From positions 1-64,000 of the forward strand of contig DATKZX010000002.1 in NCBI GenBank assembly GCA_035527755.1: DNA of 64,000 bases, written 5' to 3'. Numbering within the stretch: the first letter of the stretch is position 1; each line of letters starts with the position of its first letter. Below are positions 25,881 to 34,621 of this stretch, piece by piece. A program made the translations under genes and the position numbers. A model generated the notes under the pieces. The model was not told the origin of the DNA. It saw only the letters and a program-made list of their open reading frames with translations, and did not search any database. The DNA is from Methanomassiliicoccales archaeon. GTDB taxonomy: Archaea > Thermoplasmatota > Thermoplasmata > Methanomassiliicoccales > UBA472.

Positions 25881-27800
25881 GTGAACTTCATGAGCGCAGA
25901 AAGAATTCTCGAGGATGCCCGAGAACAGGTCAGGAAGATAGTACCTCCAGAGATCAACATATCTTCTATTGATTTTGAGGGCCCAGTAGTGGTCATTTAC
26001 ACCAAGGATATGGAGGCTTTTGCCTCCGGCAACGACATGATAAGACAGTTGGCGCAGGGATTGAGGCGCCGAGTGGCGATCCGCCCCGATGCTTCGTTGC
26101 TTGCGGATTCGAAAACCGTGGAAAAGAGGCTTCGCGAGATCATTCCGGAAGAAGCACAGATCACGGACATCTATTTCGATGACGACACCGGAGAGGTGAC
26201 CATAGAGGCCATAGCCCCCGGGCTGGTCATCGGAAAGCAGGGCTCCATCCTCAACGAGATCAAGAAGGAGGTGGGCTGGGCGCCGAAGGTCGTTAGAGCC
26301 CCACCCATCCCATCCAAGACCGTCTCCGAGACCCGCGCTTATCTGCGTGAGGTCAGTGCGGAACGCAAGGATTTCCTGCGCAAGATCGGTAAGAAATTGG
26401 CCCAATCCAAATATGAGGGGGAAGGCTGGATCCGAATGACCTGCCTGGGAGGGTACCGCGAGGTCGGACGTTCCGCCACCCTGCTTTCCACCAGAGACAG
26501 TAAGATCCTTATCGACTGCGGCATGGACCCTTCCAGCAGCAGCAGTAAACCTTACTTCACCGCCCCGGAGTTCCAGCCACTTGACCAGCTGGACGCCGTT
26601 GTGATCACCCACGCTCATCTTGACCACTGTGGATTGCTGCCGACGCTCTTCAAGTACGGTTATGACGGCCCGGTGTATTGTACGCCCCCGACCAGGGACC
26701 TGATGTCCCTGAGCCTCATCGATAGCATCAAGGTGTCCCACGGTGAGTCCAACAAATCAGAGTACGAGTCCAAGCACATACGCGAGATGGTCAAACACTG
26801 CATCACCCTGAAGTATGGTGAGACGACCGATATTGCTTCCGACATACGGTTGACGATGCAGAACGCCGGGCACATTCTTGGTTCCGCGGTCTGCCATTTC
26901 CATATCGGGGATGGTCTGTATAACGTTGCCTTCACGGGAGATATGAAGTATGAGCGCAGCTGGTTGTTCAACGCCACCACCAACAAGTTTCCGCGATTGG
27001 AGACCTTGATCATTGAATCCACCTACGGAGGCTTCAACGACATCCAGCCTAGCCGGGTAGATGCCGCGACGCAGCTCAAGGGTATAATCGAGCGAGCCAT
27101 AATGCAGCGCAAGGGCAAGATCGTCGTCCCGGTCTTCACTGTCGGACGTTCCCAAGAGGTCATGCTGGTCATCGAGGAACTGATGCGCACCGGAAAGGTT
27201 GATAAGGTGCCAGTATACCTGGATGGCAGCATATGGGAGGCTACGGCCATCCATACGGCGTATCCGGAATATCTCAACAGCCAATTGCGCACCCAGATAT
27301 TCCAGATGGGACAGAACCCCTTCCTCAGTGACATCTTCAAACGGGTGGACAGTTCGAGTATGAGGGAGAACATAACCCATGATCCTGAACCGTGCATAGT
27401 TCTCGCCACCAGCGGAATGATGAACGGCGGACCGGTCATGGAGTACGTCAAGGCCTGGGCCAGCGATCCCAGCCAGACCCTGGTCTTCGTAGGATATCAG
27501 GCCGAAGGGACCATCGGTCGAAAGATCCAGAGAGGCGTTAAGGAACTGAACTTACAGGACAAGGGCAAGAGCATCACCGTGGAGTTCCGCATGAACGTGG
27601 AGATCGTCGACGGTTTCTCCGGCCACTCCGATCGGAGGCAGCTCATCAACTACATCGCTAGCCTGGACCCCAGACCGGAGAGGATAGTCATCGGTCACGG
27701 CGAGGAGCACAAGTGCCTCGAACTGGCCTCGGCCATCTACAAGAAGTTCAATGTGGAGACCAGGGCGCCGATGAACCTGGAGACCATCCGGTTCAAGTGA
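25881..27800 (+). CDS. fttA: KH/beta-CASP ribonuclease FttA (aCPSF1)
   Basis: Archaeal transcription termination factor and 3'-end processing nuclease, relative of eukaryotic CPSF73. 639 residues: two N-terminal KH-type domains (about 1-75 and 76-150; VIGKQGSILNEI in the second), then a metallo-beta-lactamase core with HAHLDH at 244-249, NAGHILGSA, FTGDMKYE, and the beta-CASP part (TVGRSQEVMLVIEEL, ATSGMMNGGPVMEY, FSGHSDRRQL). Metal ligands are intact. GTG 25881 and ATG 25890 are both possible starts. It lies close downstream of psmB on the same strand but with its own AT-rich leader. Confidence 0.96.
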   Translation: MNFMSAERILEDAREQVRKIVPPEINISSIDFEGPVVVIYTKDMEAFASGNDMIRQLAQGLRRRVAIRPDASLLADSKTVEKRLREIIPEEAQITDIYFDDDTGEVTIEAIAPGLVIGKQGSILNEIKKEVGWAPKVVRAPPIPSKTVSETRAYLREVSAERKDFLRKIGKKLAQSKYEGEGWIRMTCLGGYREVGRSATLLSTRDSKILIDCGMDPSSSSSKPYFTAPEFQPLDQLDAVVITHAHLDHCGLLPTLFKYGYDGPVYCTPPTRDLMSLSLIDSIKVSHGESNKSEYESKHIREMVKHCITLKYGETTDIASDIRLTMQNAGHILGSAVCHFHIGDGLYNVAFTGDMKYERSWLFNATTNKFPRLETLIIESTYGGFNDIQPSRVDAATQLKGIIERAIMQRKGKIVVPVFTVGRSQEVMLVIEELMRTGKVDKVPVYLDGSIWEATAIHTAYPEYLNSQLRTQIFQMGQNPFLSDIFKRVDSSSMRENITHDPEPCIVLATSGMMNGGPVMEYVKAWASDPSQTLVFVGYQAEGTIGRKIQRGVKELNLQDKGKSITVEFRMNVEIVDGFSGHSDRRQLINYIASLDPRPERIVIGHGEEHKCLELASAIYKKFNVETRAPMNLETIRFK

Positions 27801-27828
27801 ACGACGGAAAAACATTCCCTCGATCATA

Positions 27829-27852
27829 AAAAAATTAGGGTGGGGCACCCCC
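27829..27852 (-). terminator. Terminator of the M32 carboxypeptidase gene
   Basis: Just after the stop, the minus strand has the GC-rich self-complementary GGGGTGCCCC followed by CACCCTAA and a T7 run (complement of A's at 27828-27834). Confidence 0.5.
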
Positions 27853-27858
27853 AAACCC

Positions 27859-29394
27859 TCAGAACCCGTAGATCTTGCTCATCTTCTCTTCCAGGTACTT
27901 TAGGAAAGGAGAAATGGTCAGCTCCTTCCCCGTCACTTCCCTGATCAGATCTGCCGGGTCGTACAGGTCGCCCTTGGAGTGGACGTTCTTCCCCAGCCAT
28001 TGCAGCACCGGGGAGAACTCGCCCTTGCGCAGACCTTTCTTCCACTGCGGAACGTCCTTGTTCATCTTGTCGAGGAACATACCGGAGTAGATGTTGCCTA
28101 GCGCGTAGGAAGGGAAATAACCGAAACTGCCGCCGGACCAGTGGGTGTCCTGCAGCACGCCCTCTCCATCGTTCTCGATCTTCACGCCTAGATAATCGGC
28201 GTATTTCTGGTTCCATGCCTGCGGCAGTTCGTCTACCGTCAGCTTGTGCGCGAATATGTCCTTCTCGATCTCGAAACGGATGATGACGTGCAATGCGTAC
28301 GTTACCTCGTCCGCCTCCACCCTGATCTTGGATGGGTTCACTGCGTTCGCCGCGGCGATTATGTCCTTGTTCTTCGATCCCTTGAACGATCTTGATGAGA
28401 ACTTACGGAAGCGCGGCAGGGCATAGTTCAGGAACTCCGGGCTGCGTCCGACGATGTTCTCGACGAAGCGGCTCTGCGACTCGTGTATACCGTAGGAGCA
28501 GGGAGTACCTATGGGCTGGAACATCCATTCCCTGGGAATCCCCTGATCGTACAGAGCGTGACCGCCCTCGTGCATCACACTGAACAAGCTGGAGAAGAAC
28601 CTGTCCTCGTAATAATGCGTGGTGATCCGCACGTCGTCGTAGGTGCCGACGGTGAATGGGTGCTCGGTCTCATCGAGTCGGCCGCCAGCCTTCTCGCTCA
28701 TGGTATCGTACCCGATGAAGTTCATGGCATCGATCGATATCTTCCTCTGCACTTCGATGGGCACCTTGAGCGACATGATGGACAGGTCCGGTTTGAAATC
28801 TGCCCCTTGCACCTTGTCGATGAGCTTGATCAGTCCGTCGCGCAATCCGGCGAATATCTCGTTTATACGTTCCGCGGTCATATTAGGTTCGAACTGGTCC
28901 AGCAATGCATCGTAAGGGGTCTTCGTCCCTTTCACCTGCATCAATATGTCCGCGGCCTGCTCCCGCAGCTCGATCATCTTTGCCAGGTCGTCCCGGAACA
29001 TCTTGAAGTCCTTGGCCGCCTTAGCCTTCTTCCAAGAACCGTTGCATTGAGTACGGTGCTTGGCCGTCTCGGTGACCAATGAATCTGGGAGCTTGGCGCT
29101 CTCGTTGTAGCTCTTGCGGAACAGATGCACGTTCCTCTTCTGCAGCACATCGAACGACCCTTGGTCCTTCTCGCACTGTTCCAACAATCGGGGTATCTCA
29201 GGGTCGGTGAGCTTCTTGTGAATGAGAAGCTCCATCGCGGATAGTTGCTCGCCGCGCATGGCCAAGGCCCGCGGGGGCATCTTAGTCTCCATGTCCCAAT
29301 AGAGAACGTCAGTGGCGGAGCCCAGGACGAACATCTCCTTGGAACGTTCCATGAGAACGGAATATGCACTACTGTCATTGGGCGTCATTTGCAT
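27859..29394 (-). CDS. M32 family metallocarboxypeptidase (Taq-type)
   Basis: Zinc carboxypeptidase with broad specificity, cytoplasmic. The 511-residue length is standard. Zinc site HEGGH at 275-279 (FSVMHEGGHALYDQG), followed by the family motifs EWMFQPIGTPCSYGIHESQSRFVEN and the later IRVEADEVTYALHVIIRFEIE with metal-binding Glu. The C-terminal HWSGGSFGYFPSYALGNIYS is diagnostic for M32. Monocistronic, with a terminator directly behind. Confidence 0.95.
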   Translation of the reverse strand: MQMTPNDSSAYSVLMERSKEMFVLGSATDVLYWDMETKMPPRALAMRGEQLSAMELLIHKKLTDPEIPRLLEQCEKDQGSFDVLQKRNVHLFRKSYNESAKLPDSLVTETAKHRTQCNGSWKKAKAAKDFKMFRDDLAKMIELREQAADILMQVKGTKTPYDALLDQFEPNMTAERINEIFAGLRDGLIKLIDKVQGADFKPDLSIMSLKVPIEVQRKISIDAMNFIGYDTMSEKAGGRLDETEHPFTVGTYDDVRITTHYYEDRFFSSLFSVMHEGGHALYDQGIPREWMFQPIGTPCSYGIHESQSRFVENIVGRSPEFLNYALPRFRKFSSRSFKGSKNKDIIAAANAVNPSKIRVEADEVTYALHVIIRFEIEKDIFAHKLTVDELPQAWNQKYADYLGVKIENDGEGVLQDTHWSGGSFGYFPSYALGNIYSGMFLDKMNKDVPQWKKGLRKGEFSPVLQWLGKNVHSKGDLYDPADLIREVTGKELTISPFLKYLEEKMSKIYGF

Positions 29395-29657
29395 CGAACA
29401 ACTGTATGGTCGGGCCGAAATTAATCTTTGCCATCATACCTTCCATAACAACGAGAGATCACTATGCCAGGTATCGTGAGGTTTTGTGAGACGGTGCCGC
29501 ATCGTATTTCGCCGAAGGTGTGTTTTTTCGGTGATGGCACCCTACAATTACAGCATAAGGATGGGGGTTTCATACGGTCGGAGCTTTGATCGTTGCCGTA
29601 GCAGCTGTATGGTATTGGAGGTTTAGCAAGAAGAGGAAAGGTCGATCCTGATCGCTG

Positions 29658-30404
29658 TCACAGACCGAGCCTTAGAGAGAACAGGCTGACCATGTCCAAT
29701 GCCGCCCTTCCACGCGGCGTTATCGCATAATCGCCACGGTTCTTGACCTTGCTGACATAACCCTCGTCCAACAGTGGCCGAATGTGGAACTGCAGATGCC
29801 CCGTCCTCATTTCCAGGTCCCTGCTGAGGTCTGTGAAGGCGCGGTCCCGTACACTTAGTACCTGCAGGATACGCAGACGCGTAGAATGGGAGAGCGGAGC
29901 CATCATTTTCGAGGCACCGTCCAGGTCCTTAAGATGCTCTTCGATCACTGAACGGCCGTCCGGGGAGGGGGCGTTCACCCTATCGAACATCTTTTGCACG
30001 AAGGTGATCAACGCTCTCACGTCCCGCACCATCCCCAGCTGTAAGCGGTGGCAATCCTTGTTTTGACATGGTGAATGCAGACCGGCGATCATTGATTCGG
30101 CCCTCTCTAGCTCCTGCATCGGTGTATCAAAGTCATCTTTGAGGAGACTGATCGAAATGCCTTGGAAGATCCCGTTGAGCTCGTCACGGCAATCCTTGCG
30201 GTTGGGACACGTGGAGACGCGATCGATGCGGTCCAGATTGGATGTCAAGAACTGGTGATAGTAATCTGTGATGACGTATTGGATCTGGGCCAGGACCACC
30301 TTCTTGAAGTCCTCGTAACGGACGCCTAACACCGCATTCCCCAACCCGCTGATCTCCGCCTTGAGCTCCTCGATGGACCGAACCAACTCCGTTTCACTGC
30401 TCAT
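29658..30404 (-). CDS. ArsR-like winged-helix regulator with cysteine motifs
   Basis: 248-residue transcription regulator. The C-terminal domain (about 165-248) is a winged helix: SHSTRLRILQVLSVRDRAFTDLSRDLEMRTGHLQFHIRPLLDEGYVSKVKNRGDYAITPRG. The N-terminal 150 residues are helical and contain two like motifs, CPNRKDC and CQNKDC (about 66-72 and 112-117), which could bind a metal or Fe-S cluster. It diverges from a Cys-rich 62-residue protein across a 70-bp AT-rich promoter region, so it may control both. Confidence 0.8.
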   Translation of the reverse strand: MSSETELVRSIEELKAEISGLGNAVLGVRYEDFKKVVLAQIQYVITDYYHQFLTSNLDRIDRVSTCPNRKDCRDELNGIFQGISISLLKDDFDTPMQELERAESMIAGLHSPCQNKDCHRLQLGMVRDVRALITFVQKMFDRVNAPSPDGRSVIEEHLKDLDGASKMMAPLSHSTRLRILQVLSVRDRAFTDLSRDLEMRTGHLQFHIRPLLDEGYVSKVKNRGDYAITPRGRAALDMVSLFSLRLGL

Positions 30405-30427
30405 TTAGTATAGAGATATGTTATTTC

Positions 30428-30445
30428 ATAATATTAATGTATTAT
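30428..30445. promoter_or_regulatory. Inverted repeat in the divergent promoter
   Basis: ATAATA (30428-30433) and TATTAT (30440-30445), 6 bp apart, lie between the divergent regulator and the Cys-rich small protein, in a region that also holds TATA-like sequence for both directions. It could be a winged-helix operator or only AT-rich promoter sequence. Confidence 0.3.
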
Positions 30446-30474
30446 TCCTGCTTTGCTCAACCAAGGTGAAAAAC

Positions 30475-30663
30475 ATGGAATTCAAGGATTTCGTACAGAA
30501 CGCCAGCAAGGAACAGTTGATCGCCCTAGGTACCCTGGGGATGTGGATGCAGGAGAAGGTACCGGTATACTGTAACTGCAAAGAGAAGTGCAATCAGAAC
30601 TGCCAATTAACCAAGGAGCTCAATGAGGCCCTGATACTGGCGGGACAGCGCCTGCAGAACTAA
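30475..30663 (+). CDS. Cysteine-rich small protein, 62 aa
   Basis: Starts at ATG 30475 with AGGTGA 9-14 nt upstream (the frame is open to 30418 but without a ribosome site). After a helical half (FVQNASKEQLIALGTLGMW) comes CNCKEKCNQNC, a tight four-cysteine cluster suited to metal binding, then a helix. No known family. Divergent from the Cys-containing regulator and followed by its own terminator. Confidence 0.7.
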   Translation: MEFKDFVQNASKEQLIALGTLGMWMQEKVPVYCNCKEKCNQNCQLTKELNEALILAGQRLQN

Positions 30664-30694
30664 TGATGTCAGACTGAAGAGACAATGCGTCCTA

Positions 30695-30727
30695 CCGGAC
30701 GTGCTACCGCGCGTTCCGGCTTTTTTT
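30695..30727 (+). terminator. Hairpin and T7 terminator
   Basis: CCGGACGTGC/GCGCGTTCCGG forms a 10-bp stem with a one-base bulge and a short loop, followed by T7 at 30721-30727. It ends the Cys-rich small-protein transcript. Confidence 0.6.
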
Positions 30728-30915
30728 ATCCTCGACCGGCCCGCGGAAGTTCTTGATGACCTGATCTAACATTATCCGATCGGAGGAGTGGGGCAAAGCT
30801 TTGATCGATCGTAAAAAACATTAGATGCTGAAGGGTCCAGTAATATCGTATGACGAGTGCCGATCGAGCATCGGTCTATGATCCGGAATATATGAGAATA
30901 CTGCATATGAAAACA

Positions 30916-31869
30916 TCAGGGCCACATTCCAAATCCAAAGAGAATATCGAGGGATGCTACGATTATGAGCGAGAGCGAATAGATGATCATGGTCACATGG
31001 AAAAATGGAAGTACTCTTAATGTTGCCTTTGGGGTTTGATATTTTAGTATGGTACGGTTCGCCATCAATAGTAGCATGAACCCGATCGCAAACCCGAAAA
31101 GGACATACCATCCCAGATAGGCTGCGAAAATCACTGCGGTCACAAGATGGACGCATGTGAAGAAAAGGATCCAATGACCGGTCCGTGGAATGCCATATAG
31201 GACGGTCACCGACCTCATCCCTCGCGCCTTATCATTTAGGATATCGATCAGATCGTTCGCGCCAAGATGCGCCTCTGCGAACGGATAAAAGAATAGGAAG
31301 TACAGCAGAACAATCGCATCTGGATGACCTACGATGAGGTAGCCTGCCACCGGAAAAAGCGTAAAATCCGTACGACCCAGCAATTGGGCGATGGGATAGT
31401 TTTGCTTTCGTTTGTGAATTTGGTAGAAACACTCCACACCGTAGCCATAGGCTGCAATGATCAGCAGATAGATCGAATGGGGGGCTGGAAGCGTCAGAAT
31501 GATGATTATTGAGAGAGCGACCAAAATGAAGAACAATGTCAACGCCTGTCTTCCAGAGATCAAACCGGTTGAGATCGGGCGTTCCTTGAACATTCTCCAA
31601 TAATTGGTTAGGCTGTTCTCAACGTCCTTCTTGTCCAGGTCCCTATCGACATAATCGTTTAGGACCAGCCCTGCCTCGAATCCGAAGAAACCGATCAGTA
31701 TCGCCTTGATCACCAGGATCCAGTCAAAACCACCATGGTAGGCAAAGGCAAGGAACAATCCAGAACAGAACAATAGCGGCCAAGCGAACCCGAACTGCAG
31801 TCTGGTCAGATCCATGTACGCGTTGATGGTATCTTTCCTCGACCTCTTGACCCCAACCGCGTCATTCAC
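30916..31869 (-). CDS. UbiA family prenyltransferase
   Basis: Integral membrane prenyltransferase, 317 residues with about eight hydrophobic segments. The two Asp-rich metal-binding motifs are visible as NDYVDRDLDKK (near 71-81) and ANDLIDILNDKARG (near 203-216). The substrate is not clear: archaeal members make DGGGP for membrane lipids, heme or quinone precursors. The second motif is followed by RSVTVLYG. AT-rich compared with neighbours. A second, unrelated UbiA member lies at 39.6-40.5 kb. Confidence 0.88.
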   Translation of the reverse strand: MNDAVGVKRSRKDTINAYMDLTRLQFGFAWPLLFCSGLFLAFAYHGGFDWILVIKAILIGFFGFEAGLVLNDYVDRDLDKKDVENSLTNYWRMFKERPISTGLISGRQALTLFFILVALSIIIILTLPAPHSIYLLIIAAYGYGVECFYQIHKRKQNYPIAQLLGRTDFTLFPVAGYLIVGHPDAIVLLYFLFFYPFAEAHLGANDLIDILNDKARGMRSVTVLYGIPRTGHWILFFTCVHLVTAVIFAAYLGWYVLFGFAIGFMLLLMANRTILKYQTPKATLRVLPFFHVTMIIYSLSLIIVASLDILFGFGMWP

Positions 31870-32057
31870 CGATGATAAATATCACCAAGGATGATAATAA
31901 TTTGCTCGATAAAATTGTAAAGATCCGATAGAGAGATATCTGAGGTCTCCATCTAATTTTCAAACACATATTTTTTCAAGGGACCGCAATCGCTTCGATC
32001 GTGAACGCGCTCAGTAATGCGTAAATAGTCAGAAAATTACTCTAAATCAGTGAGTGA

Positions 32058-32405
32058 ATGAGGAGAAAGATCAAGGAAGTGATCTCGGGCATCGTGCTCG
32101 TCATTTCCATCGTGGGAATTTATTTGTTCACGCAGCAGATGATCTTCTCCACTTCAAACACGGGATATTATGGCATTGCTATACTGGTGATGGTGGCCCT
32201 ATGCCTCATAAGCATGCTTGCCTTGGTCACATTCTCCAGCTCAGGATGGAGTCTTGAAGGTTCTTGTGGGGAATGGGTTGCTGCTGCTTTGATGAATCCA
32301 TTTATGCTGCTATTTTACAAAAACAAGGAAAAAGAGAATGACGCTGTAGTAATGAAGATGGAACATCAGAAATGGGACGAGGAATACTGGAATAGGTCGA
32401 AGTAA
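32058..32405 (+). CDS. Small two-helix membrane protein, 115 aa
   Basis: No family recognised. Two hydrophobic segments (about 8-30, VISGIVLVISIVGIYLFTQQM; and 39-62, GIAILVMVALCLISMLALVTF), perhaps a third re-entrant near AAALMNPFMLLFY, then a strongly charged C-terminal tail. Starts at ATG 32058; a GTG three codons earlier in another frame is ignored. Just outside the second tRNA-bounded segment. Confidence 0.6.
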   Translation: MRRKIKEVISGIVLVISIVGIYLFTQQMIFSTSNTGYYGIAILVMVALCLISMLALVTFSSSGWSLEGSCGEWVAAALMNPFMLLFYKNKEKENDAVVMKMEHQKWDEEYWNRSK

Positions 32406-32792
32406 CTTCTTAAAAGACGATCCATCGATTATTTCATGGTTAATGATACTTTATCAATAATTTTACATTATCAGATCATAAAAAGGTAGCTCAGAACATT
32501 TAGATGCGTGGTAAGAGCACCCCCGTGTAAAAAACCAAAAATAATTTAAAAAATGAGGTGACTGGATATGTATAATGATGCGGGGAAAGGGATTTGAACC
32601 CTTGGACCACTAAGGACTAGACCCTCAATCTTCGCACACACATATTAGATAATAGCCAGATCACTATTAATACGCTGCTCGGGACTCACTAATTCAAGTC
32701 TTGTTGAAACATATTCAAGAAACGCTGATCGATGTTCGTACACGATTCCAAATTAACATATATTTAAGTGATTAATTGATTTCAGGGATCCA
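32406..32792. other. AT-rich intergenic segment with tRNA fragment
   Basis: 387 bp without a protein gene. It contains the 53-bp tRNA-Leu(GAG) copy at 32579-32631; the rest is AT-rich with promoter-like sequence before the next ORF (TATTTAAGTGATTAATTG near 32760) and no recognisable repeats. Confidence 0.6.
32579..32631 (-). pseudogene. tRNA-Leu(GAG) 3'-half copy
   Basis: 53 bp identical to the 3' part of the tRNA-Leu at 33434-33520, from the anticodon loop through variable arm, T arm and acceptor to the discriminator base; the CCA is changed to TCA. Same orientation as the intact gene. Beyond the anticodon loop the sequences part abruptly, as expected for an att core rather than gradual decay. 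Confidence 0.9.
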
Positions 32793-33347
32793 TTGGGGAA
32801 GAAGAGATTATTGGTCATCTTGGGTTGTTTGATAACCATCATCATCGTTTTAAGTGCCGCTATCTTCATAGCAGGAATGAGCCCCGAAAAGACCCTTGCA
32901 GAACGAATGGCCTTGGCGTCTTCAGACATTAATGAGATTGGCGGGCACGTCGGTGAAGGATCGGCTGGGGCCCCTAAATATTTCAGTAATTCGACCTCAG
33001 ATTATTGGTATTTAATAAGCGGGAACGAATTCTCGGGGTATGTCCATATCTACGCGTTCAACTCGATGTCACTTTGTCAATCTGAATATTCCAATGGGAT
33101 CCATCATGATTTAGCCGATAATTGCACCACCATCATCGGCCTCGGTAACGGAACGGATCGCGGATACATTGCTTGGAATGCGACCTCCAAAAAATATTCA
33201 ATCGATTTCAGTGTTGACAGTGTTATTGTTACGATGCACTTTGAATATTACCCATTACTACCTTTGGACAAGGAGTTATCAGATGGGAAAGTTGTTTTTA
33301 TCATCATTGTTCAGTATTATAATATCGTGACCATCTTAAACGATTGA
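32793..33347 (+). CDS. Membrane-anchored or secreted protein, 184 aa, unknown
   Basis: The TTG start gives a basic N-terminus (KKR) and one hydrophobic helix (residues 5-28, LLVILGCLITIIIVLSAAIFIAG), then an extracytoplasmic domain with many Asn-X-Ser/Thr sites (FSNSTSDYW, NCTTI, NGTDRG, NATSKK), a pattern of archaeal surface proteins. One pair of cysteines (CQSE, NCTT) could form a disulfide. No family recognised. Composition is AT-rich and it is the only cargo of the tRNA-bounded segment. Confidence 0.55.
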   Translation: MGKKRLLVILGCLITIIIVLSAAIFIAGMSPEKTLAERMALASSDINEIGGHVGEGSAGAPKYFSNSTSDYWYLISGNEFSGYVHIYAFNSMSLCQSEYSNGIHHDLADNCTTIIGLGNGTDRGYIAWNATSKKYSIDFSVDSVIVTMHFEYYPLLPLDKELSDGKVVFIIIVQYYNIVTILND

Positions 33348-33433
33348 GTTGCCTTAGATATTAAAAAAAGAGGAGATATTGAAAGCTGATTTCATATCGG
33401 GAATAATTCGCATATCATTCAAAAATGGATATG

Positions 33434-33520
33434 TGGTGCGGGGAAAGGGATTTGAACCCTTGGACCACTAAGGACTAGACCCTCAATCTAGCGCCGTTGA
33501 CCAAGCTTGGCTATCCCCGC
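33434..33520 (-). tRNA. tRNA-Leu (anticodon GAG), CCA encoded
   Basis: Acceptor GCGGGGA/TCCCCGC, D arm with GCCAAGCTTGGTCAACGGC, anticodon stem CTAGA/TCTAG with loop TTGAGGG (anticodon GAG), long variable arm, T arm AAGGG-TTCAAAT-CCCTT, A discriminator and encoded CCA. Class II tRNA as expected for leucine. A TATA-like CTTAATAAC lies about 35 nt upstream on the minus strand. Confidence 0.96.
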
Positions 33521-33685
33521 ATGGCTTTTTTGGGAATGGGGGAGACCGTTATTAAGCTTTGCATATGGGGTCATCTCCCAGAAGACCATTTGAGATTCGC
33601 TTACCTGTCTGGCCAGAACCTTTTCACTTCCTACACTCATGCCCCTTTCCTCTCATTTATATATGGGAATCCCATAAGTTGGAAC

Positions 33686-33985
33686 GTCGGGAGAGGGAGG
33701 GCGACTGACGGTAGGGCCTTCGGGCCCAGCTGAGGAAGGTCCCTCCTCCATGAGAAAGGTGGACCGCGAAAGTGGTTTGGCGAGAGCCAAGGCAAGGGCA
33801 CAGAAACGACACAGCCCCGGGGTAGGATGAATCGCTTGGCGAGGACGTTCCCCGAGGATCTGGTGAAACGGCGACCCCCCACCGGAGCAAGCCCAAACAG
33901 CCGGAATGACAGCTCAGGACCGGCGGGTAGGGCGCATAGTTGAATGTTGCCTGAAACAGAAGGGGGCCTACTACCCTCACCTGAC
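33686..33985 (+). ncRNA. rnpB: RNase P RNA
   Basis: About 300 nt, catalytic RNA that matures tRNA 5' ends. Universal blocks are present in order: CTGAGGAAGGTCC (P4 5' strand, CR-I) near 33731, AGGGCACAGAAACGACA, then CCACCGGAGCAAGCCCAAACAG-type CR-IV near 33879-33902 and ACAGAAGGGGGCCTACT (P4 3' strand, CR-V) near 33956. The ends pair as P1 (GTCGGGAGAGGG with CCCTCACCTGAC), P2 is GGTAG/CTACC and P3 is GGGCC-TTCG-GGCCC. A TATA box, ATTTATATA, lies about 25 nt before the start. Ends set from P1, so uncertain by a few bases. Confidence 0.93.
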
Positions 33986-34083
33986 ACATGGCCCGCTTTT
34001 CCAGCGGCCTTTATTATGCTTTCACGCTCCCTGCACAGCGCAGATAGAGTAACTCACACCCCTTGGTCAGTTCGAGGGGGAAA

Positions 34084-34545
34084 ATGAACAGTAAAGAAGG
34101 AAAGTTAGTAATTATCAAGGAGAGGGTGCCTCTGCGCACCCATGAGATGCTGCGCCGAGAGTTGAAGAAGGGACGGAAGGCGCTATACATATCCAAGCAC
34201 TCACCCAGGCAGCTTGAGATGCAATTCCAACCGGTCAAGGATAACATGACCGCCCTGTGGCTTTCACCCCGTACCGAGGACGATTGCATTCCTCCGATGA
34301 ACCTGCAGCGCTTCGAGCAGAGCATCGTGGATTTCCTGAAAGACAACGACGATTCCATCGTCGTGCTGAACGGCCTAGATGTCCTCTACATGTGGAACGG
34401 CATACGCCCGGTCATCAATTCGATAAAGAGGGCCAAGGGAACATTGGGAAATGCGGAATTCGTGATCAGTCTGGACCCCAAGGAATATTATCCGGAATAT
34501 GTGGGCGCACTGGAACGAATTTCTGACAAAGTGGTCTGCACCTGA
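34084..34545 (+). CDS. DUF835 domain protein
   Basis: 153 residues of the DUF835 family, a RecA/KaiC-like fold without a P-loop found mostly in Thermoplasmatota and some methanogens. Seen: ALYISKHSPRQLEMQF, the central DDSIVVLNGLDVLYMWNG (the family's LDGLEYL-type strand), and EFVISLDPKEY. The frame is open to 34063, but ATG 34084 has GAGGGGG 4-12 nt upstream. Two more DUF835 genes lie at 42.3-43.3 kb. Function unknown, thought to be signalling. Confidence 0.8.
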   Translation: MNSKEGKLVIIKERVPLRTHEMLRRELKKGRKALYISKHSPRQLEMQFQPVKDNMTALWLSPRTEDDCIPPMNLQRFEQSIVDFLKDNDDSIVVLNGLDVLYMWNGIRPVINSIKRAKGTLGNAEFVISLDPKEYYPEYVGALERISDKVVCT

Positions 34546-34552
34546 GGTCGAA

Positions 34553-34583
34553 GGCGGTCCTTCCGCCCGATCCCTCTTTTTTT
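34553..34583 (+). terminator. Hairpin and poly-T terminator
   Basis: GGCGG (34553-34557) and CCGCC (34563-34567) around a 5-nt loop, then a T7 run at 34577-34583, directly after the DUF835 stop. Confidence 0.6.
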
Positions 34584-34621
34584 CGAAACCCTATTGACCA
34601 TGAGAGACCATTGGCCATATC

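Larger units (their letters stand above)
32579..33433. mobile_element. Miniature tRNA-Leu(GAG)-linked insertion
   Basis: The intact tRNA at one end and an exact 3'-half copy in direct orientation at the other define an 855-bp segment with one AT-rich ORF. The repeat starts in the anticodon loop, one of the standard crossover sites of archaeal tyrosine integrases. No integrase is present; it may be a relic or a small element mobilised in trans. Confidence 0.5.

Noticed and set aside
29535-29651. Hydrophobic stretch followed by KKRKGRS before a stop, resembling a C-terminal membrane anchor
   Set aside because: No start codon with a ribosome site and only about 22 residues; too short to tell a remnant from chance.
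33637-33989. Two overlapping minus-strand frames of 110-116 codons
   Set aside because: Both are antisense to the RNase P RNA gene, whose conserved blocks explain the sequence.
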